Notes: generated by a model not told the origin, from the sequence alone. Counted from the stretch's first letter, positions 32,799 to 42,038 are shown. The stretch is 43,372 nucleotides of DNA from Paracoccaceae bacterium (GCA_006226775.1 SBGD01000051.1:1-43372); one strand, 5' to 3'. Made by a program: numbers and translations.

Positions 32799-33566
32799 TC
32801 AGCCAAAGGGATCGCGCGGATAGCCCACCGACATCAGGTACAGCCCCTGCGGCGGGCAGACCGGGCCACAGGCCGCGCGGTCGCGGGCCTCGAGCGCCAC
32901 CTTGACCCGCTCGGGCGCCCAGGCCCCGGCGCCCACCCGCTCCAGCGTGCCCACGAAAGACCGCACCTGGTTGTGCAGAAACGACCGCGCCGCCAGCCGG
33001 AAACGGTATTCCGTGCCCGCATCGCCCTCGACCGCCTCGATCTCCAGCGAGGTCAGCGTCTTGACCGGCGAGGCCGCCTGGCAGATCGACGACCGGAAGG
33101 TGGTGAAATCGTGATGCCCCACCAGGTATTTCGCCCCTGCCCGCATCGCCTCGAGATCGAGCGCATTGCTGACCCGCCAGACCTGCCCCTCCTCCAGCGT
33201 GCAGGGCGCGCGCCGCGCCAGCAGGCGAAACAGATACCGCCGCTCGACCGCCGAGAATCGCGCGTGCCAGTCGCCCTCGACCCGCGCGCAATCGCGGATC
33301 GCCACCCGCGCGGGCTTCAGATGGTGGTTCAGCGCCTCCGACAGCCGGAAGGGATCCCAGGCCTTCTCCATGTCGCAATGCGCCACCTGCCCGCGGCCAT
33401 GCACCCCGGCATCGGTGCGCCCGGCGGCGGCAATCGTATGGGCGCGCGGCTCGAGCCGGGCCAGCGCGGCCTCGATCGCGCCCTGCACCGAGGGCTGATC
33501 CGCCTGCCGCTGCCATCCGGCAAAGCCGCCACCGTCATATTCCACTTTCAACGCATACCTGGGCAT
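32799..33566 (-). CDS. truA: tRNA pseudouridine synthase A
   Basis: A 255-residue enzyme that makes pseudouridine 38-40 in the tRNA anticodon arm. The catalytic aspartate is D52 in [14 protein letters not shown]. Other typical segments are FAGWQRQ near residue 15 and [19 protein letters not shown] near 205. Length is normal. It is divergent from ycjX. Confidence 0.96.
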   Translation of the reverse strand: MPRYALKVEYDGGGFAGWQRQADQPSVQGAIEAALARLEPRAHTIAAAGRTDAGVHGRGQVAHCDMEKAWDPFRLSEALNHHLKPARVAIRDCARVEGDWHARFSAVERRYLFRLLARRAPCTLEEGQVWRVSNALDLEAMRAGAKYLVGHHDFTTFRSSICQAASPVKTLTSLEIEAVEGDAGTEYRFRLAARSFLHNQVRSFVGTLERVGAGAWAPERVKVALEARDRAACGPVCPPQGLYLMSVGYPRDPFG

Positions 33567-33672
33567 GACCGCCCTCTAACCCGACGCAAAAGCGCAAACA
33601 ATCCCCGACGCGGCCTCTGGTAACAGCGCCGCGTGCTGCCTATCCTCAGGTCAGAGCATTTTGGGGGCAGGT

Positions 33673-35088
33673 TTGATACTCAACACTTTGGCGGACGGGA
33701 TGCTGCGCAGCGTCGAGGCCGTGACGGATACGGTCAACTCCACGCTGTTCGAGCCGGTGATCCGGCTGGGCGTGACCGGCCTCGCGCGCTCGGGCAAGAC
33801 GGTCTTCATCACCTCGCTGGTGGCCAACCTGATGGACCGCGGCCGGATGCCCGGCCTCGTCGCCGCCGCCGAGGGCCGCCTGCTGACCGCCTATCTCCAG
33901 CCCCAGCCCGACAATACCGTGCCGCGCTTCGACTACGAGTCTCACCTGGCCGATCTCACCTCGCGCACGCCGGAATGGCCCGAGAGCACCCGCTCGGTCA
34001 GCGAGCTGCGCCTCTCGCTCAAGGTCCAGCCCGGCGGATTGCTCTCGGGGTTCCAGGGCCCGCGGGTGATCCACCTCGACATCGTCGACTACCCCGGCGA
34101 ATGGCTGCTCGACCTGGCGCTGCTGGACAAGTCCTATGCCGACTGGTCCGAAGAGGTCATGCACCGCATCAAGGACCGCGCGGAAGCCGCTGAATTCCTG
34201 TCAGAATCCGCCAATATAGACAGCACCGCCCCATTCGAGGAACCCCAGGCCAGGGCGCTGGCCGCCGCCTTCACCGCCTATCTCGACGCCGCCCGCAACA
34301 ACGGCTATTCCGACTGCACCCCGGGCCGGTTCCTCTTGCCCGGCGAGTTGGAGGGCGCGCCGGTGCTGACCTTCGCCCCGCTGCCCGAACCCGCCCAGAC
34401 CCCGCGCCGCTCGCTCTGGCGCGAGATGGAGCGGCGGTTCGATGCCTACAAGCGCGAGGTGGTCAAACCCTTCTTCCGCGACCATTTTGCCCGCATCGAC
34501 CGCCAGGTGGTGCTGGTCGACGCGCTGGGCGCGATCAACAAGGGGCCCAAGGCGGTCGAGGACATGCGTCACGCCATGGCCGACATCCTCTCGGCCTTCC
34601 GCCCGGGCCGCAACGATTTCCTCGCCCGGCTGCTGCGCGGCAAGCGGGTCGAGAAGATCCTCTTTGCCGCCACCAAGGCCGACCACCTGCACCACACCCA
34701 GCACCCCCGCCTGACCAGCATCATGGAGGCGCTGACCCGCGAGGCCCGCGACCGCGCGCGCTTTGCCGGGGCCGAGACCCAGGCCATGTCGATCGCCTCG
34801 CTGCGCGCCACCACCGAACAGAGCCTGACCCACAAGGGCCGCGAACTGGACTGCGTGCAGGGCACCCTGCTCGACACCGGCCGGCAGGCGGCCTTCTACC
34901 CGGGCGAACTGCCCGAAGACCCGGGCGCCCTGCTCGGCCCGGCCCGCGACGGCGCCGAGCGCTGGCTCGACGGCGATTACCGCTCGATGCGCTTTGCCCC
35001 CGCGCCCCTGACCCTGAAACCGGGCGACGGCCCGCCGCACATCCGGCTCGACCGGGCGGCGCAATTCCTGATCGGAGACAAGCTGTGA
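33673..35088 (+). CDS. YcjX family P-loop NTPase
   Basis: A 471-residue protein of the YcjX/DUF463 family, a dynamin-related P-loop NTPase group linked to envelope stress and membrane function. The Walker A motif is GLARSGKT near residue 37, and LDIVDYPGEWLLDL near 130 is the DxxG region. RRSLWREMERRFDAYKREVVKPFFRDHF is near 255. The start is uncertain: TTG at 33673 follows GGGGGCAGG, but TTG at 33661 or ATG at 33700 could be used. The stop overlaps the next gene (GTGA), so translation is coupled. Confidence 0.88.
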   Translation: MILNTLADGMLRSVEAVTDTVNSTLFEPVIRLGVTGLARSGKTVFITSLVANLMDRGRMPGLVAAAEGRLLTAYLQPQPDNTVPRFDYESHLADLTSRTPEWPESTRSVSELRLSLKVQPGGLLSGFQGPRVIHLDIVDYPGEWLLDLALLDKSYADWSEEVMHRIKDRAEAAEFLSESANIDSTAPFEEPQARALAAAFTAYLDAARNNGYSDCTPGRFLLPGELEGAPVLTFAPLPEPAQTPRRSLWREMERRFDAYKREVVKPFFRDHFARIDRQVVLVDALGAINKGPKAVEDMRHAMADILSAFRPGRNDFLARLLRGKRVEKILFAATKADHLHHTQHPRLTSIMEALTREARDRARFAGAETQAMSIASLRATTEQSLTHKGRELDCVQGTLLDTGRQAAFYPGELPEDPGALLGPARDGAERWLDGDYRSMRFAPAPLTLKPGDGPPHIRLDRAAQFLIGDKL

Positions 35089-35531
35089 CCCTGGACATCC
35101 GCCCTGCGCGCACCACCGACGCCGGCAAGATCGGCGCCATCCTGACCGAAGCCAACGCCGCCCCGCCGTGGAAACCGCACCTGCACACCGGCGCCCAGGA
35201 CGTGGCCCATTGCGGCGAGATGATCGACCGCGGCTGGGTCCATGTGGCCGAGGACGAGGACGGGCGCGTGGTCGGCTTCATCGCCCGCGACGGCGAAGAG
35301 ATCGACGCGCTCTTTGTCGCCGGGCCCGACCGCGGCCAGGGCATCGGCAAGGCGCTGCTCGACTTTGCCAAGGCCGAGGTCGACCGGCTCGAGCTCTGGA
35401 CCTTCCAGCTCAACACCGGGGCGCAGAAATTCTACGAACGCGAAGGCTTTGTCGAGGTGAAACGCACCGATGGCAGCACCAACCAGGAACAGCTTCCCGA
35501 CATCCGCTATGCCTGGGAGAAACCGCAATGA
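35085..35531 (+). CDS. GNAT family N-acetyltransferase
   Basis: A 148-residue acetyltransferase of the GNAT fold. It starts with GTG overlapping the ycjX stop by 4 bases and ends overlapping the ycjF start by 4 bases. The acetyl-CoA motif is VAGPDRGQGIGKALLDFA near residue 83, with the C-terminal strand ELWTFQLNTGAQKFYEREGFVEV. The substrate is unknown. Its tight position between ycjX and ycjF suggests a partner role, but this is inference. Confidence 0.88.
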   Translation: MTLDIRPARTTDAGKIGAILTEANAAPPWKPHLHTGAQDVAHCGEMIDRGWVHVAEDEDGRVVGFIARDGEEIDALFVAGPDRGQGIGKALLDFAKAEVDRLELWTFQLNTGAQKFYEREGFVEVKRTDGSTNQEQLPDIRYAWEKPQ

Positions 35532-36529
35532 GCACCTCCAAGGGCCCCGTGCTGATCGAGCTGGACGACCCCGCGCCCTCGCCCTCCGAGGCGCCGCCGG
35601 TGCCCGATCTGGGCCAGCCCACGCCCCAGGGCCAGGCGATGCAGACCGCCGCCACCCTGGCCGCGCGCCGTCCCTCGAAGCTGGCGCGCTGGTTCTGGGC
35701 GCTGCTGACGGCGGTGATCGGCGCGGCCGTGTCCGTGGCGGCCTGGGATTTCGCCTGGAGCCTGATCGCGCGCCAGCCGCTGCTGGGCTATGCCATCGCC
35801 GGGCTGATCGGCCTGCTGGTGCTGGTCATGCTGCTGATCGTGCTCAAGGAACTGTCCGCCTTCGGCCGGTTGCGCCGGATCGACCAGCTGCGCCGCAAGG
35901 CCGACGAGGCGCTGGCCGACAAGGACCTCAAGGCCGCCAAGGCGGTGGCGGGCGAGCTTCTGGCCTTCTATGCCGGGCGCGAGGACACCCGCTGGGGCCG
36001 CGAGAAGCTGCGCGACGGCATGGACGACAGTTTCGACGCCGAGACCATGCTGACCGAGATCGAGCTTGACCTGCTGGCCCCGCTCGACGCCGCCGCCCGG
36101 CGCGAGGTCGAGGCCGCCGCGCGCCAGGTGGCCACGGTCACCGCCCTTGTGCCGCTGGCGCTGGCCGACGTGATCGCGGCGCTGACCGCCAACATGCGGA
36201 TGATCCGGCGCATTGCCGAGATCTACGGCGGCCGCTCGGGCACGCTGGGCAGCTGGCGGCTGACCAAGGCGGTGATGGCCCATCTGGTGGCCACCGGCGC
36301 GGTGGCGGTGGGCGAGGACCTGCTCGAGCCGCTCCTGGGCGGCTCGCTGCTGAGCAAGCTGTCGCGGCGCTTCGGCGAGGGGCTGGTCAATGGCGCGCTG
36401 ACCGCGCGGGTCGGCGTGGCGGCGATGGATGTCTGCCGCCCGGTGCCCTTCCTGCGCGACAAGACCCGCCCCTCGGTGCGCCGCATCATCCAGAGCGCGC
36501 TTGGCGGCTTGTTCAAGACCGCCTCGTAA
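35528..36529 (+). CDS. YcjF family inner membrane protein (TIGR01620)
   Basis: A 333-residue inner membrane protein of the TIGR01620/YcjF family. A proline-rich N-terminus is followed by two membrane spans (about residues 56-78 and 86-110: FWALLTAVIGAAVSVAAWDFAWSL, AIAGLIGLLVLVMLLIVL). A cytoplasmic helical domain follows, with VPLALADVIAALTANMRMIRRIAEIYGG near 205. It normally accompanies YcjX, as here. Confidence 0.88.
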   Translation: MSTSKGPVLIELDDPAPSPSEAPPVPDLGQPTPQGQAMQTAATLAARRPSKLARWFWALLTAVIGAAVSVAAWDFAWSLIARQPLLGYAIAGLIGLLVLVMLLIVLKELSAFGRLRRIDQLRRKADEALADKDLKAAKAVAGELLAFYAGREDTRWGREKLRDGMDDSFDAETMLTEIELDLLAPLDAAARREVEAAARQVATVTALVPLALADVIAALTANMRMIRRIAEIYGGRSGTLGSWRLTKAVMAHLVATGAVAVGEDLLEPLLGGSLLSKLSRRFGEGLVNGALTARVGVAAMDVCRPVPFLRDKTRPSVRRIIQSALGGLFKTAS

Positions 36530-36547
36530 CCCGTTGAAAGGCAAGCC

Positions 36548-37258
36548 ATGACGCTTCCAGGCCATACACCGACCGAGATCCGCGCAAGGCTCAACCAATC
36601 GCCCGCCGCGGGCCACCTGCGCGATGCGATCTATGGCGCCATCGACGGTTCGGTCACCACCTTTGCCATCGTGGCGGGCGTGGCCGGCGCCGGGCTGTCG
36701 CCCTTCGTGATCGTGGCGCTGGGGCTGGCCAACGTGCTGGCCGACGGCTTTTCCATGGCGGCGGGGAACTACTCGGGCACCAAGGCCGAACTCGACAATG
36801 CCCACCGCCTGCGCCGGATCGAGGAGGACCACCTCGACCGCTATCCCGAGGGCGAGCGGCGCGAGTTGAAGGAGATCCTGCGCGCCAAGGGCCTGTCCGG
36901 CGCGACGCTCGAGGCCGCGACCGAACAGATCAGCGGCGACCGCGACCGCTGGATCGCGATGATGATGGAGGCCGAATACGGCGTGACCGAGGCCGAGCGC
37001 CATCCGCTCAATGCCGCACTGGTCACCTTCTTCGCCTTTCTGGCGGCGGGCATCCTGCCGCTGGTGCCGTTTTTGCTTGGCCTGCCGTCGGCCTTTGCCC
37101 TGTCGGCGGTGCTGACCTTCGGCGTGTTCTTCGCCATCGGCGCGGTGAAAAGCCGCTGGTCGCTGGCCACCTGGTGGGCCTCGGGGGGCGAGACGCTGCT
37201 GATCGGCGGGGTGGCGGCGGCAATCGCCTATTTCGTCGGCACGCTGTTTTCCGCCTGA
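36548..37258 (+). CDS. VIT1/CCC1-family iron/manganese transporter
   Basis: A 236-residue integral membrane protein related to the vacuolar iron transporter family. The first span region carries the family motif (LRDAIYGAIDGSVTTFAIVAG near residue 25, LGLANVLADGFSMAAGNY near 58). A charged cytoplasmic metal-binding loop follows (about 78-150, rich in E, H and R). Three C-terminal spans end the protein (FFAFLAAGILPLVPFLL, FGVFFAIGAV, IGGVAAAIAYFVG). The substrate is probably Fe2+ or Mn2+, inferred from the family. Confidence 0.88.
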   Translation: MTLPGHTPTEIRARLNQSPAAGHLRDAIYGAIDGSVTTFAIVAGVAGAGLSPFVIVALGLANVLADGFSMAAGNYSGTKAELDNAHRLRRIEEDHLDRYPEGERRELKEILRAKGLSGATLEAATEQISGDRDRWIAMMMEAEYGVTEAERHPLNAALVTFFAFLAAGILPLVPFLLGLPSAFALSAVLTFGVFFAIGAVKSRWSLATWWASGGETLLIGGVAAAIAYFVGTLFSA

Positions 37259-37330
37259 TGTCCGCCTGAGCCCCGCGCTTGCCCGACCGGCGGGGCGCTG
37301 CTAGGCAACGCGCAAAGCAAAGGAGCGCCC

Positions 37331-38470
37331 ATGCGGACCTGCATCGTGACCGGCGAATACCACCTGCCCGGCGAGACCTTCATCAACCGTCATATCCAGC
37401 ACATCTTCGGCGGGGCGGCGGCGGTGGTCTGCGGACGCTATCACGGCGAGAACCCCTATGGCGTGGCCTGTTTCAACCGCCGCGGCCGGGCGGTGCCGCT
37501 GGTCGACCGGCTGGCGATGCCGCTGCTCACCGGGCTCAACCGGCTGCGCCACGGCACCGGGCGGCTGCCCTATGGTCAGGCCCGGCGCGACTTGAAGTCC
37601 TTCCTGCAAGAACATGATATCGAAGTGATTCTGGCCGAATTCGGCACCCAGGCGCTGGCCGTGGCGCCGCTGGCCGACGACATGGGCCTCCCCTGTTTTT
37701 CCTATTTCCGCGGCACCGATGCCTCGAAAGCGCTGAACCAGGGCAATATCCCCGGCGCCTATCGAAAAATGATGCCGCGGCTGGCCGGGGTGTTCTCGGT
37801 CTCGCAGTTCCTGCTCGACAATCTCGCGGCGCGCGGCGTGACCCATCCCAATGCCCATGTCATCCCCTCGGGCGTCGATGTCCGCGCCTTCCTGCCGGCC
37901 GGGAAAGTCCCGCGCTCCTGCCTTGCCGTGGGCCGCATGGTCGAGAAAAAGGCGCCGCTGGTGACCCTGCGCGCCTTTCTGAGCGCGACCGAGGGTCTGG
38001 ACGAGGCCCATCTGGACGTGATCGGGGACGGCCCGCTCCTGGAGCCCGCGCGGGCTCTCGTCGCGTCGGTCGGAGCGGCGGCGAAGGTGACGTTTCACGG
38101 ATCGCAACCGCATGCGGCGGTGCGCGAGAAGCTGGCCACCACCGAGTTCTTCCTGCAGCATTCGATCACCGCCGCCAATGGCAATACCGAGGGCCTGCCC
38201 ACCGCCATCCAGGAGGCCATGGCCTGCGGCTGCCTGACGGTCTCGACCCGCCATGCCGGCATCCCCGAAGCGGTGGACGAGGGCCGCACCGGCTGGCTGG
38301 TGGACGAACACGACGAGGTGGGGTTTGCCCGGGCGATCCGCACCGCGATGCAGGCCGAAGACCGTGCAGCCATGGCCGCAGAGGCGCGGCAGGTTGCCGA
38401 GGCGCGTTTCGACAATGACATGCTCCTGGCCAGGCTCGAGCGGATCATCCGCGAGACGCTTCGGGGATGA
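37331..38470 (+). CDS. GT-B glycosyltransferase, GT1/GT4-like
   Basis: A 379-residue glycosyltransferase of the GT-B fold. The N-terminal acceptor domain begins with TCIVTGEYHLPGETFINRHI. The nucleotide-sugar domain starts near 190 (SCLAVGRMVEKKAPLVTL) and carries the motif GNTEGLPTAIQEAMACGC near 280, with the E and G residues that contact the donor. It probably acts on surface polysaccharide or lipid; the substrate is unknown. A GC-rich hairpin in the 72-bp gap upstream is the only other signal there. Confidence 0.85.
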   Translation: MRTCIVTGEYHLPGETFINRHIQHIFGGAAAVVCGRYHGENPYGVACFNRRGRAVPLVDRLAMPLLTGLNRLRHGTGRLPYGQARRDLKSFLQEHDIEVILAEFGTQALAVAPLADDMGLPCFSYFRGTDASKALNQGNIPGAYRKMMPRLAGVFSVSQFLLDNLAARGVTHPNAHVIPSGVDVRAFLPAGKVPRSCLAVGRMVEKKAPLVTLRAFLSATEGLDEAHLDVIGDGPLLEPARALVASVGAAAKVTFHGSQPHAAVREKLATTEFFLQHSITAANGNTEGLPTAIQEAMACGCLTVSTRHAGIPEAVDEGRTGWLVDEHDEVGFARAIRTAMQAEDRAAMAAEARQVAEARFDNDMLLARLERIIRETLRG

Positions 38471-38568
38471 GATGGGGGCGCTGCCGTCGCCATTGGCGCT
38501 TGAACCAATGGCGCACCAATAGCGACCCCTGCGGGACTCCCCCGGGATATTTTCAGAACCGGAGAAGT

Positions 38569-39918
38569 TCAGGACGTCGGGGACCCGACCGCCTCGGCCC
38601 GCGCCGCGCGTTCCAGCGCCGGGTAGCGCGCCAGCAGCGTCAGCCCGCGGGTGACGAAGGAGATATGCAGCGCCAGCCAGAGCCCGTGGTTGCCGATCAC
38701 CGGCATCAGCGCGAGAACCGCCGAGAAATAGAGCGCCGTCGAGATCGCCATCATGTTGCGCATGTCGCCGGTGCGCGTGGCGCCGATGAAGACCCCGTCC
38801 AGCATCCACGACGCCACCCCGGTCAGGGGCGCCAGCACCATCCAGGGCAGGAAGCTGCGGGCCGCGGCGCGCACGCCTTCGTCGCGGGCCATGGTGTCGA
38901 TGATGATCGGCCCCGCCACCCAGAACACCAGCGCCAGCACCACCACCAGCACCAGCCCCCAGAAGCTGGTCAAGAGCGCCGCGCGCCGCACCCGCGCCAC
39001 CGCGCCCTGCCCGAAGGCCCGGCCCACCAGCGCCTCGGCGGCAAAGGCAAAGCCGTCGAGCGCGTAGCCGGTGACATAGACGAATTGCAGCAGCACCTGG
39101 TTGGCCGCCAGGGTGGTGTCGCCGAACCGCCCGCCGAACAGCAGGAAGCTGACGAAAACCGCCTGCAGGAGCATCGAGCGGATCAGGATGTCGGAATTGA
39201 CCACTGCCATGCGCCGCAGGCGCACCCGGTCGAAGACCCGCGCCCAGTCGCGCCACGAGGGATGGCCAAAGGCCGCGCGGCAGAGCCAGAGCCCCATGGC
39301 AAAGCCGCTCCATTCCGCCAGGAAGGTGGCCAGCGCCACCCCGTCGACGCCCCAGCCAAAGCCCAGCACGAACAGGAAATCCAGCCCGATATTGACCCCG
39401 TTCATCCACAATTGCAGCGCCAGCACCGCGCGCGACCGCTCCTGCGCGATCAGCCAGCCGGTGATGCCATAGACCGCGATGGCGGCGGGCGCCGACCAGA
39501 TGCGGATCTGCATGTAGCTGCGCGCCAGCGTCTCGACCTCGTCCGAGGCGGGCGAAAGCGCAAAGGCCGCGCGGTAAATCAGCGGTTGCAGCACGATCAG
39601 CGCCAGCCCGCCGGCCAGCCCGATCATCAGCGCGCGGGTCAGAAGGGCGGCGACCTCGGCGTCGTTGCCCTGCCCCGCGGCCTGCGAGGTCAGCCCGGTC
39701 GTGCCCATGCGCAGAAAGCCGAAGACCCAGTAGATCGCCGTCAGGATGATCGCGCCGACGCCCACCGCGGCAATCGGCTCGGGCTCGGGGATCTGGCCCA
39801 CCACGCCGGTATCGACCACGCCCAGGATCGGCACGGTCACCGTCGCCAGCATGATCGGCAGGGCGATCTTCAGCACGCGGCGATGGGTCAGCGGCAAAAC
39901 TGCCGCCGCGTCAGCCAC
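38569..39918 (-). CDS. MATE-family efflux transporter (DinF-like)
   Basis: A 449-residue multidrug and toxin extrusion protein, an antiporter in the inner membrane driven by Na+ or H+. About 12 spans in two bundles are seen, starting with ALPIMLATVTVPILGVVDTGVVG. Typical segments are LRMGTTGLTSQAAGQG near residue 70 and GYALDGFAFAAEALVGRAFG near 275, as in DinF-type proteins. It starts with GTG at 39918, overlapping the preceding thioesterase end by 8 bases, so it is coupled to it. Confidence 0.92.
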   Translation of the reverse strand: MADAAAVLPLTHRRVLKIALPIMLATVTVPILGVVDTGVVGQIPEPEPIAAVGVGAIILTAIYWVFGFLRMGTTGLTSQAAGQGNDAEVAALLTRALMIGLAGGLALIVLQPLIYRAAFALSPASDEVETLARSYMQIRIWSAPAAIAVYGITGWLIAQERSRAVLALQLWMNGVNIGLDFLFVLGFGWGVDGVALATFLAEWSGFAMGLWLCRAAFGHPSWRDWARVFDRVRLRRMAVVNSDILIRSMLLQAVFVSFLLFGGRFGDTTLAANQVLLQFVYVTGYALDGFAFAAEALVGRAFGQGAVARVRRAALLTSFWGLVLVVVLALVFWVAGPIIIDTMARDEGVRAAARSFLPWMVLAPLTGVASWMLDGVFIGATRTGDMRNMMAISTALYFSAVLALMPVIGNHGLWLALHISFVTRGLTLLARYPALERAARAEAVGSPTS

Positions 39919-40432
39919 GATCGGGCATCAGGAAATGCCCCGTCGCCTGGGCATGGGGCCGGTCGCGGTTGTCCTGCCAGGCCTCGGCATGAACGCTGGC
40001 ATAGCGCCGCCCCGAGCGGGTGACCTTGGCGCGCGCATAGCTGTCGCGCGGCAGGCCCGAGCGCAGGTAATCGACGGTGAAATCGATGGTCTTGGGCAGC
40101 CGCGGCAGATCGCCCGACTGCAACTGCTCGAGCGTGAGGGTGCCGGTCTCCATGCCTTCCCAGATATAGGACCAGCTCAGCCCGACGATCGCGGTGACTT
40201 CGAGAAAGGCCGAGGTCACCCCGCCATGCAGCGCCGGCAGCATCGGGTTGCCGATCAGCTTGTCGTCGTAGGGCAGCACCGCGGTCAGCTCGTCGCCGCG
40301 CCGGTCGAAGGTGATGCCGAGGTACTGCGCATAGGGAATGCCCCCCGCCAGCGCCATCAGCGCGGTGTCGCGGCGGTGCTTGACCTGTTGCAGCGGTTCG
40401 CGGCGGTTCTGGGACATCGGCGGTCTGGTCAT
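39911..40432 (-). CDS. PaaI-type hotdog-fold thioesterase
   Basis: A 173-residue hotdog-fold protein. The active-site region is PMLPALHGGVTSAFLEVTAIVG near residue 62, which in PaaI relatives holds the catalytic acid and helix. The second strand set reads KTIDFTVDYLRSGLP. ATG at 40432 overlaps the preceding gene's stop (ATGA); 40417 is an alternative start. It is longer than its neighbour and not closely similar to it. The substrate is unknown; a CoA-thioester hydrolase role is inferred from the fold. Confidence 0.85.
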   Translation of the reverse strand: MTRPPMSQNRREPLQQVKHRRDTALMALAGGIPYAQYLGITFDRRGDELTAVLPYDDKLIGNPMLPALHGGVTSAFLEVTAIVGLSWSYIWEGMETGTLTLEQLQSGDLPRLPKTIDFTVDYLRSGLPRDSYARAKVTRSGRRYASVHAEAWQDNRDRPHAQATGHFLMPDRG

Positions 40433-40863
40433 TTCGGCTCCACGGTGAAGGTGCCGGTCGCGGTGGCCACCGGACGGGCGAAATCCTCGTCGAAGGTGGT
40501 GGCGCGCACGAAGGCCACCGACCGGGTGACGTGATAGCATTCCGCCCGCGCGGTCAGCATCTGGCCCGGGGTGGCGGCGCGCATGTACTCGATGCGCAGG
40601 TCGATGGTCGCGGTCGGACCGGGCACGTCGGGGTGGCTGATGACGGCGGCACCGCAGGCGGTGTCCATCAGCGCCGAGACCGCGCCGCCATGGATCACCC
40701 CGGATTTGGGATCGCCCACGAAACGCTTGTCATACCCCATGGTGATCTCGGCGGTGCCATCGCCGACGGCGGTGATCTTCATGCCGAGCTCGCGCGAATG
40801 CGGGATCGCGCGGATGAAGTCTCGGGCAAAGCTCTTCTTGTCGCTGGGCTTGTCGCTGGGCAT
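40429..40863 (-). CDS. PaaI family thioesterase
   Basis: A 144-residue hotdog thioesterase. The core motif GVIHGGAVSALMDTACGAAV near residue 56 carries the HGG and the catalytic D. The strand TIDLRIEYMRAATPG follows. It is the first gene of a three-gene unit with the second thioesterase and the MATE exporter. A hairpin (40877-40901) lies 14 nt before its start codon. Confidence 0.9.
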   Translation of the reverse strand: MPSDKPSDKKSFARDFIRAIPHSRELGMKITAVGDGTAEITMGYDKRFVGDPKSGVIHGGAVSALMDTACGAAVISHPDVPGPTATIDLRIEYMRAATPGQMLTARAECYHVTRSVAFVRATTFDEDFARPVATATGTFTVEPK

Positions 40864-40876
40864 GTACGGTCCTCGT

Positions 40877-40901
40877 GGCTTGCGCGTTTATGCGCCAAGC
40901 C
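40877..40901 (-). promoter_or_regulatory. Leader hairpin of the thioesterase unit
   Basis: GGCTTG pairs with CAAGCC and an inner CGC pairs with GCG (one bulge) in the leader of the first thioesterase. Its role is unknown; it could affect translation because it is close to the ribosome site. Confidence 0.3.
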
Positions 40902-40928
40902 CCGGGCCGGTTGCAAGCAGGCCGACCG

Positions 40929-40957
40929 TTGCACCCGGCCGACGCATTGCCTAATCT
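40929..40957 (+). promoter_or_regulatory. Predicted promoter of the first MerR gene
   Basis: TTGCAC (40929-40934), a 17-bp spacer and TAATCT (40952-40957) lie about 90 bp before the start codon. Confidence 0.45.
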
Positions 40958-41047
40958 GGTATGGTGGCCCGAAGAACCGGCACGGACAGGCGCGCATTCG
41001 CGACAGGCCGCACCACCGGCGGGGTCGGCACAAGGCAGGGGAAGGAC

Positions 41048-41428
41048 ATGAGCGAGACCAGGCTGAGCTTCAAGCAGATGTGCGCCAGGTTCGACGTGAC
41101 GCCGCGCACCTTGCGGTATTACGAGTATATCGAGCTTCTGGCGCCGGACCGCGAGGGCCGCGCGCGCTGGTACGGCCCGCGCGAGGTGGCGCGGATGGAG
41201 CTGATCATGCGCGGGCGCCGCTTCGGCTTCACGCTCGAGGAATGCCGCCAGTTCCTGTCGATCTACGACCGCGAAGGCACCGAGGCGCAGTTGCGCGTCT
41301 TTCTCGAGATGGCCGACCGGCAGCTGATCGCCCTGCGCGAGCAGCGCCACCAGATCGACGCGGCGATGCAGGAACTGGCCGATCTGCGCGGCAAGGCCCT
41401 TGCGCAACTGGACGAAACGCGGGGCTGA
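41048..41428 (+). CDS. MerR family transcriptional regulator 1
   Basis: A 126-residue MerR-type regulator. The winged helix-turn-helix is at about residues 8-75 (FKQMCARFDVTPRTLRYYEYIELL, REVARMELIMRGRRFGFTLEECRQFL). A dimerising coiled coil follows (residues 85-120), and there is no metal-binding cysteine pair, so it senses no metal in the usual way. The ATG at 41048 has AAGG upstream. It resembles the second MerR gene at 41603, so the two may be duplicates. Its target is unknown. Confidence 0.88.
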   Translation: MSETRLSFKQMCARFDVTPRTLRYYEYIELLAPDREGRARWYGPREVARMELIMRGRRFGFTLEECRQFLSIYDREGTEAQLRVFLEMADRQLIALREQRHQIDAAMQELADLRGKALAQLDETRG

Positions 41429-41469
41429 GAGGCGGCCCCAAAGCGGTTCGAAAGTTTCAAGACCACGGC

Positions 41470-41526
41470 TTGACGCGCATTGATCTTACGTCAACTTTGA
41501 AGTGACGCAGCGTATGAGTTACGTAA
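41470..41526 (+). promoter_or_regulatory. Palindromic operator-like sites before the second MerR gene
   Basis: TTGACG (41470-41475) and CGTCAA (41489-41494) form an inverted pair 13 bp apart. TTACGTCAA is at 41486-41494, and the perfect palindrome TTACGTAA is at 41519-41526. These resemble sites of MerR regulators of acyl-CoA catabolism. Confidence 0.45.
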
Positions 41527-41602
41527 GCCGTTTTTCCCATTGTAGTCAGGGCTGACGATTTGCAACTGACCTAGGGATCGCAACAGATTTCGGGTGACAA
41601 GT

Positions 41603-42004
41603 ATGACTGATCAAACCATGACGATTCGCGAGATGTGCGATGACTTCGGCGTAACCCCGCGGGCGCTGCGCTTCTACGAGGCCAAGGAACTGCTGTTTCC
41701 GATCCGCGACGGCCAGAAGCGGCTGTTCACCCGGCGTGACCGGGCGCGGCTGAAGCTGATCCTGCGCGGCAAGCGCTTCGGCTTCTCGCTCGAGGAGATC
41801 CGCCAGCTGCTCGACCTCTACGACATCGGCGATCAGCAGCAGACCCAGCTGCGCAAGACCTACGACCTGGCGATGGACCGGCTGGCCGAGATGGAGCGTC
41901 AGCGCGCCGAGCTCGACGCCAATATCGCCGATCTCAAGGAACAGTTGAAATGGGGTGAGAAGATGATCGCCTCGATGAGTGCCACCAAGAAGGCGGCCGA
42001 GTAA
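41603..42004 (+). CDS. MerR family transcriptional regulator 2
   Basis: A 133-residue MerR-type regulator just upstream of an acyl-CoA dehydrogenase gene. The DNA-binding part reads [24 protein letters not shown] and [32 protein letters not shown] coiled coil (residues 80-120, [27 protein letters not shown]) ends it. No cysteine ligands are seen. The context suggests control of fatty or branched-chain acyl-CoA degradation (LiuR-like), which is inference. A GTG at 41594 is an alternative start. Confidence 0.9.
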   Translation: MTDQTMTIREMCDDFGVTPRALRFYEAKELLFPIRDGQKRLFTRRDRARLKLILRGKRFGFSLEEIRQLLDLYDIGDQQQTQLRKTYDLAMDRLAEMERQRAELDANIADLKEQLKWGEKMIASMSATKKAAE

Positions 42005-42038
42005 GCGCCGCCCTCCCCCTTGTTTCACGGAGACCGCC

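Noticed and set aside
30770-32905. A 711-codon plus-strand frame through the tandem repeats and tig.
   Set aside because: It runs out of frame through rplI, then through repeats and antisense tig. The repeat part gives repeated peptides such as SMDRHRSVN, an effect of the 88-bp units.
38541-38566. A possible distant relative of the CTTCATCTTGCCCC motif (GGGATATTTTCAGAACCGGAGAAG in reverse).
   Set aside because: Only a loose match; I could not align it well enough to call it a third copy.
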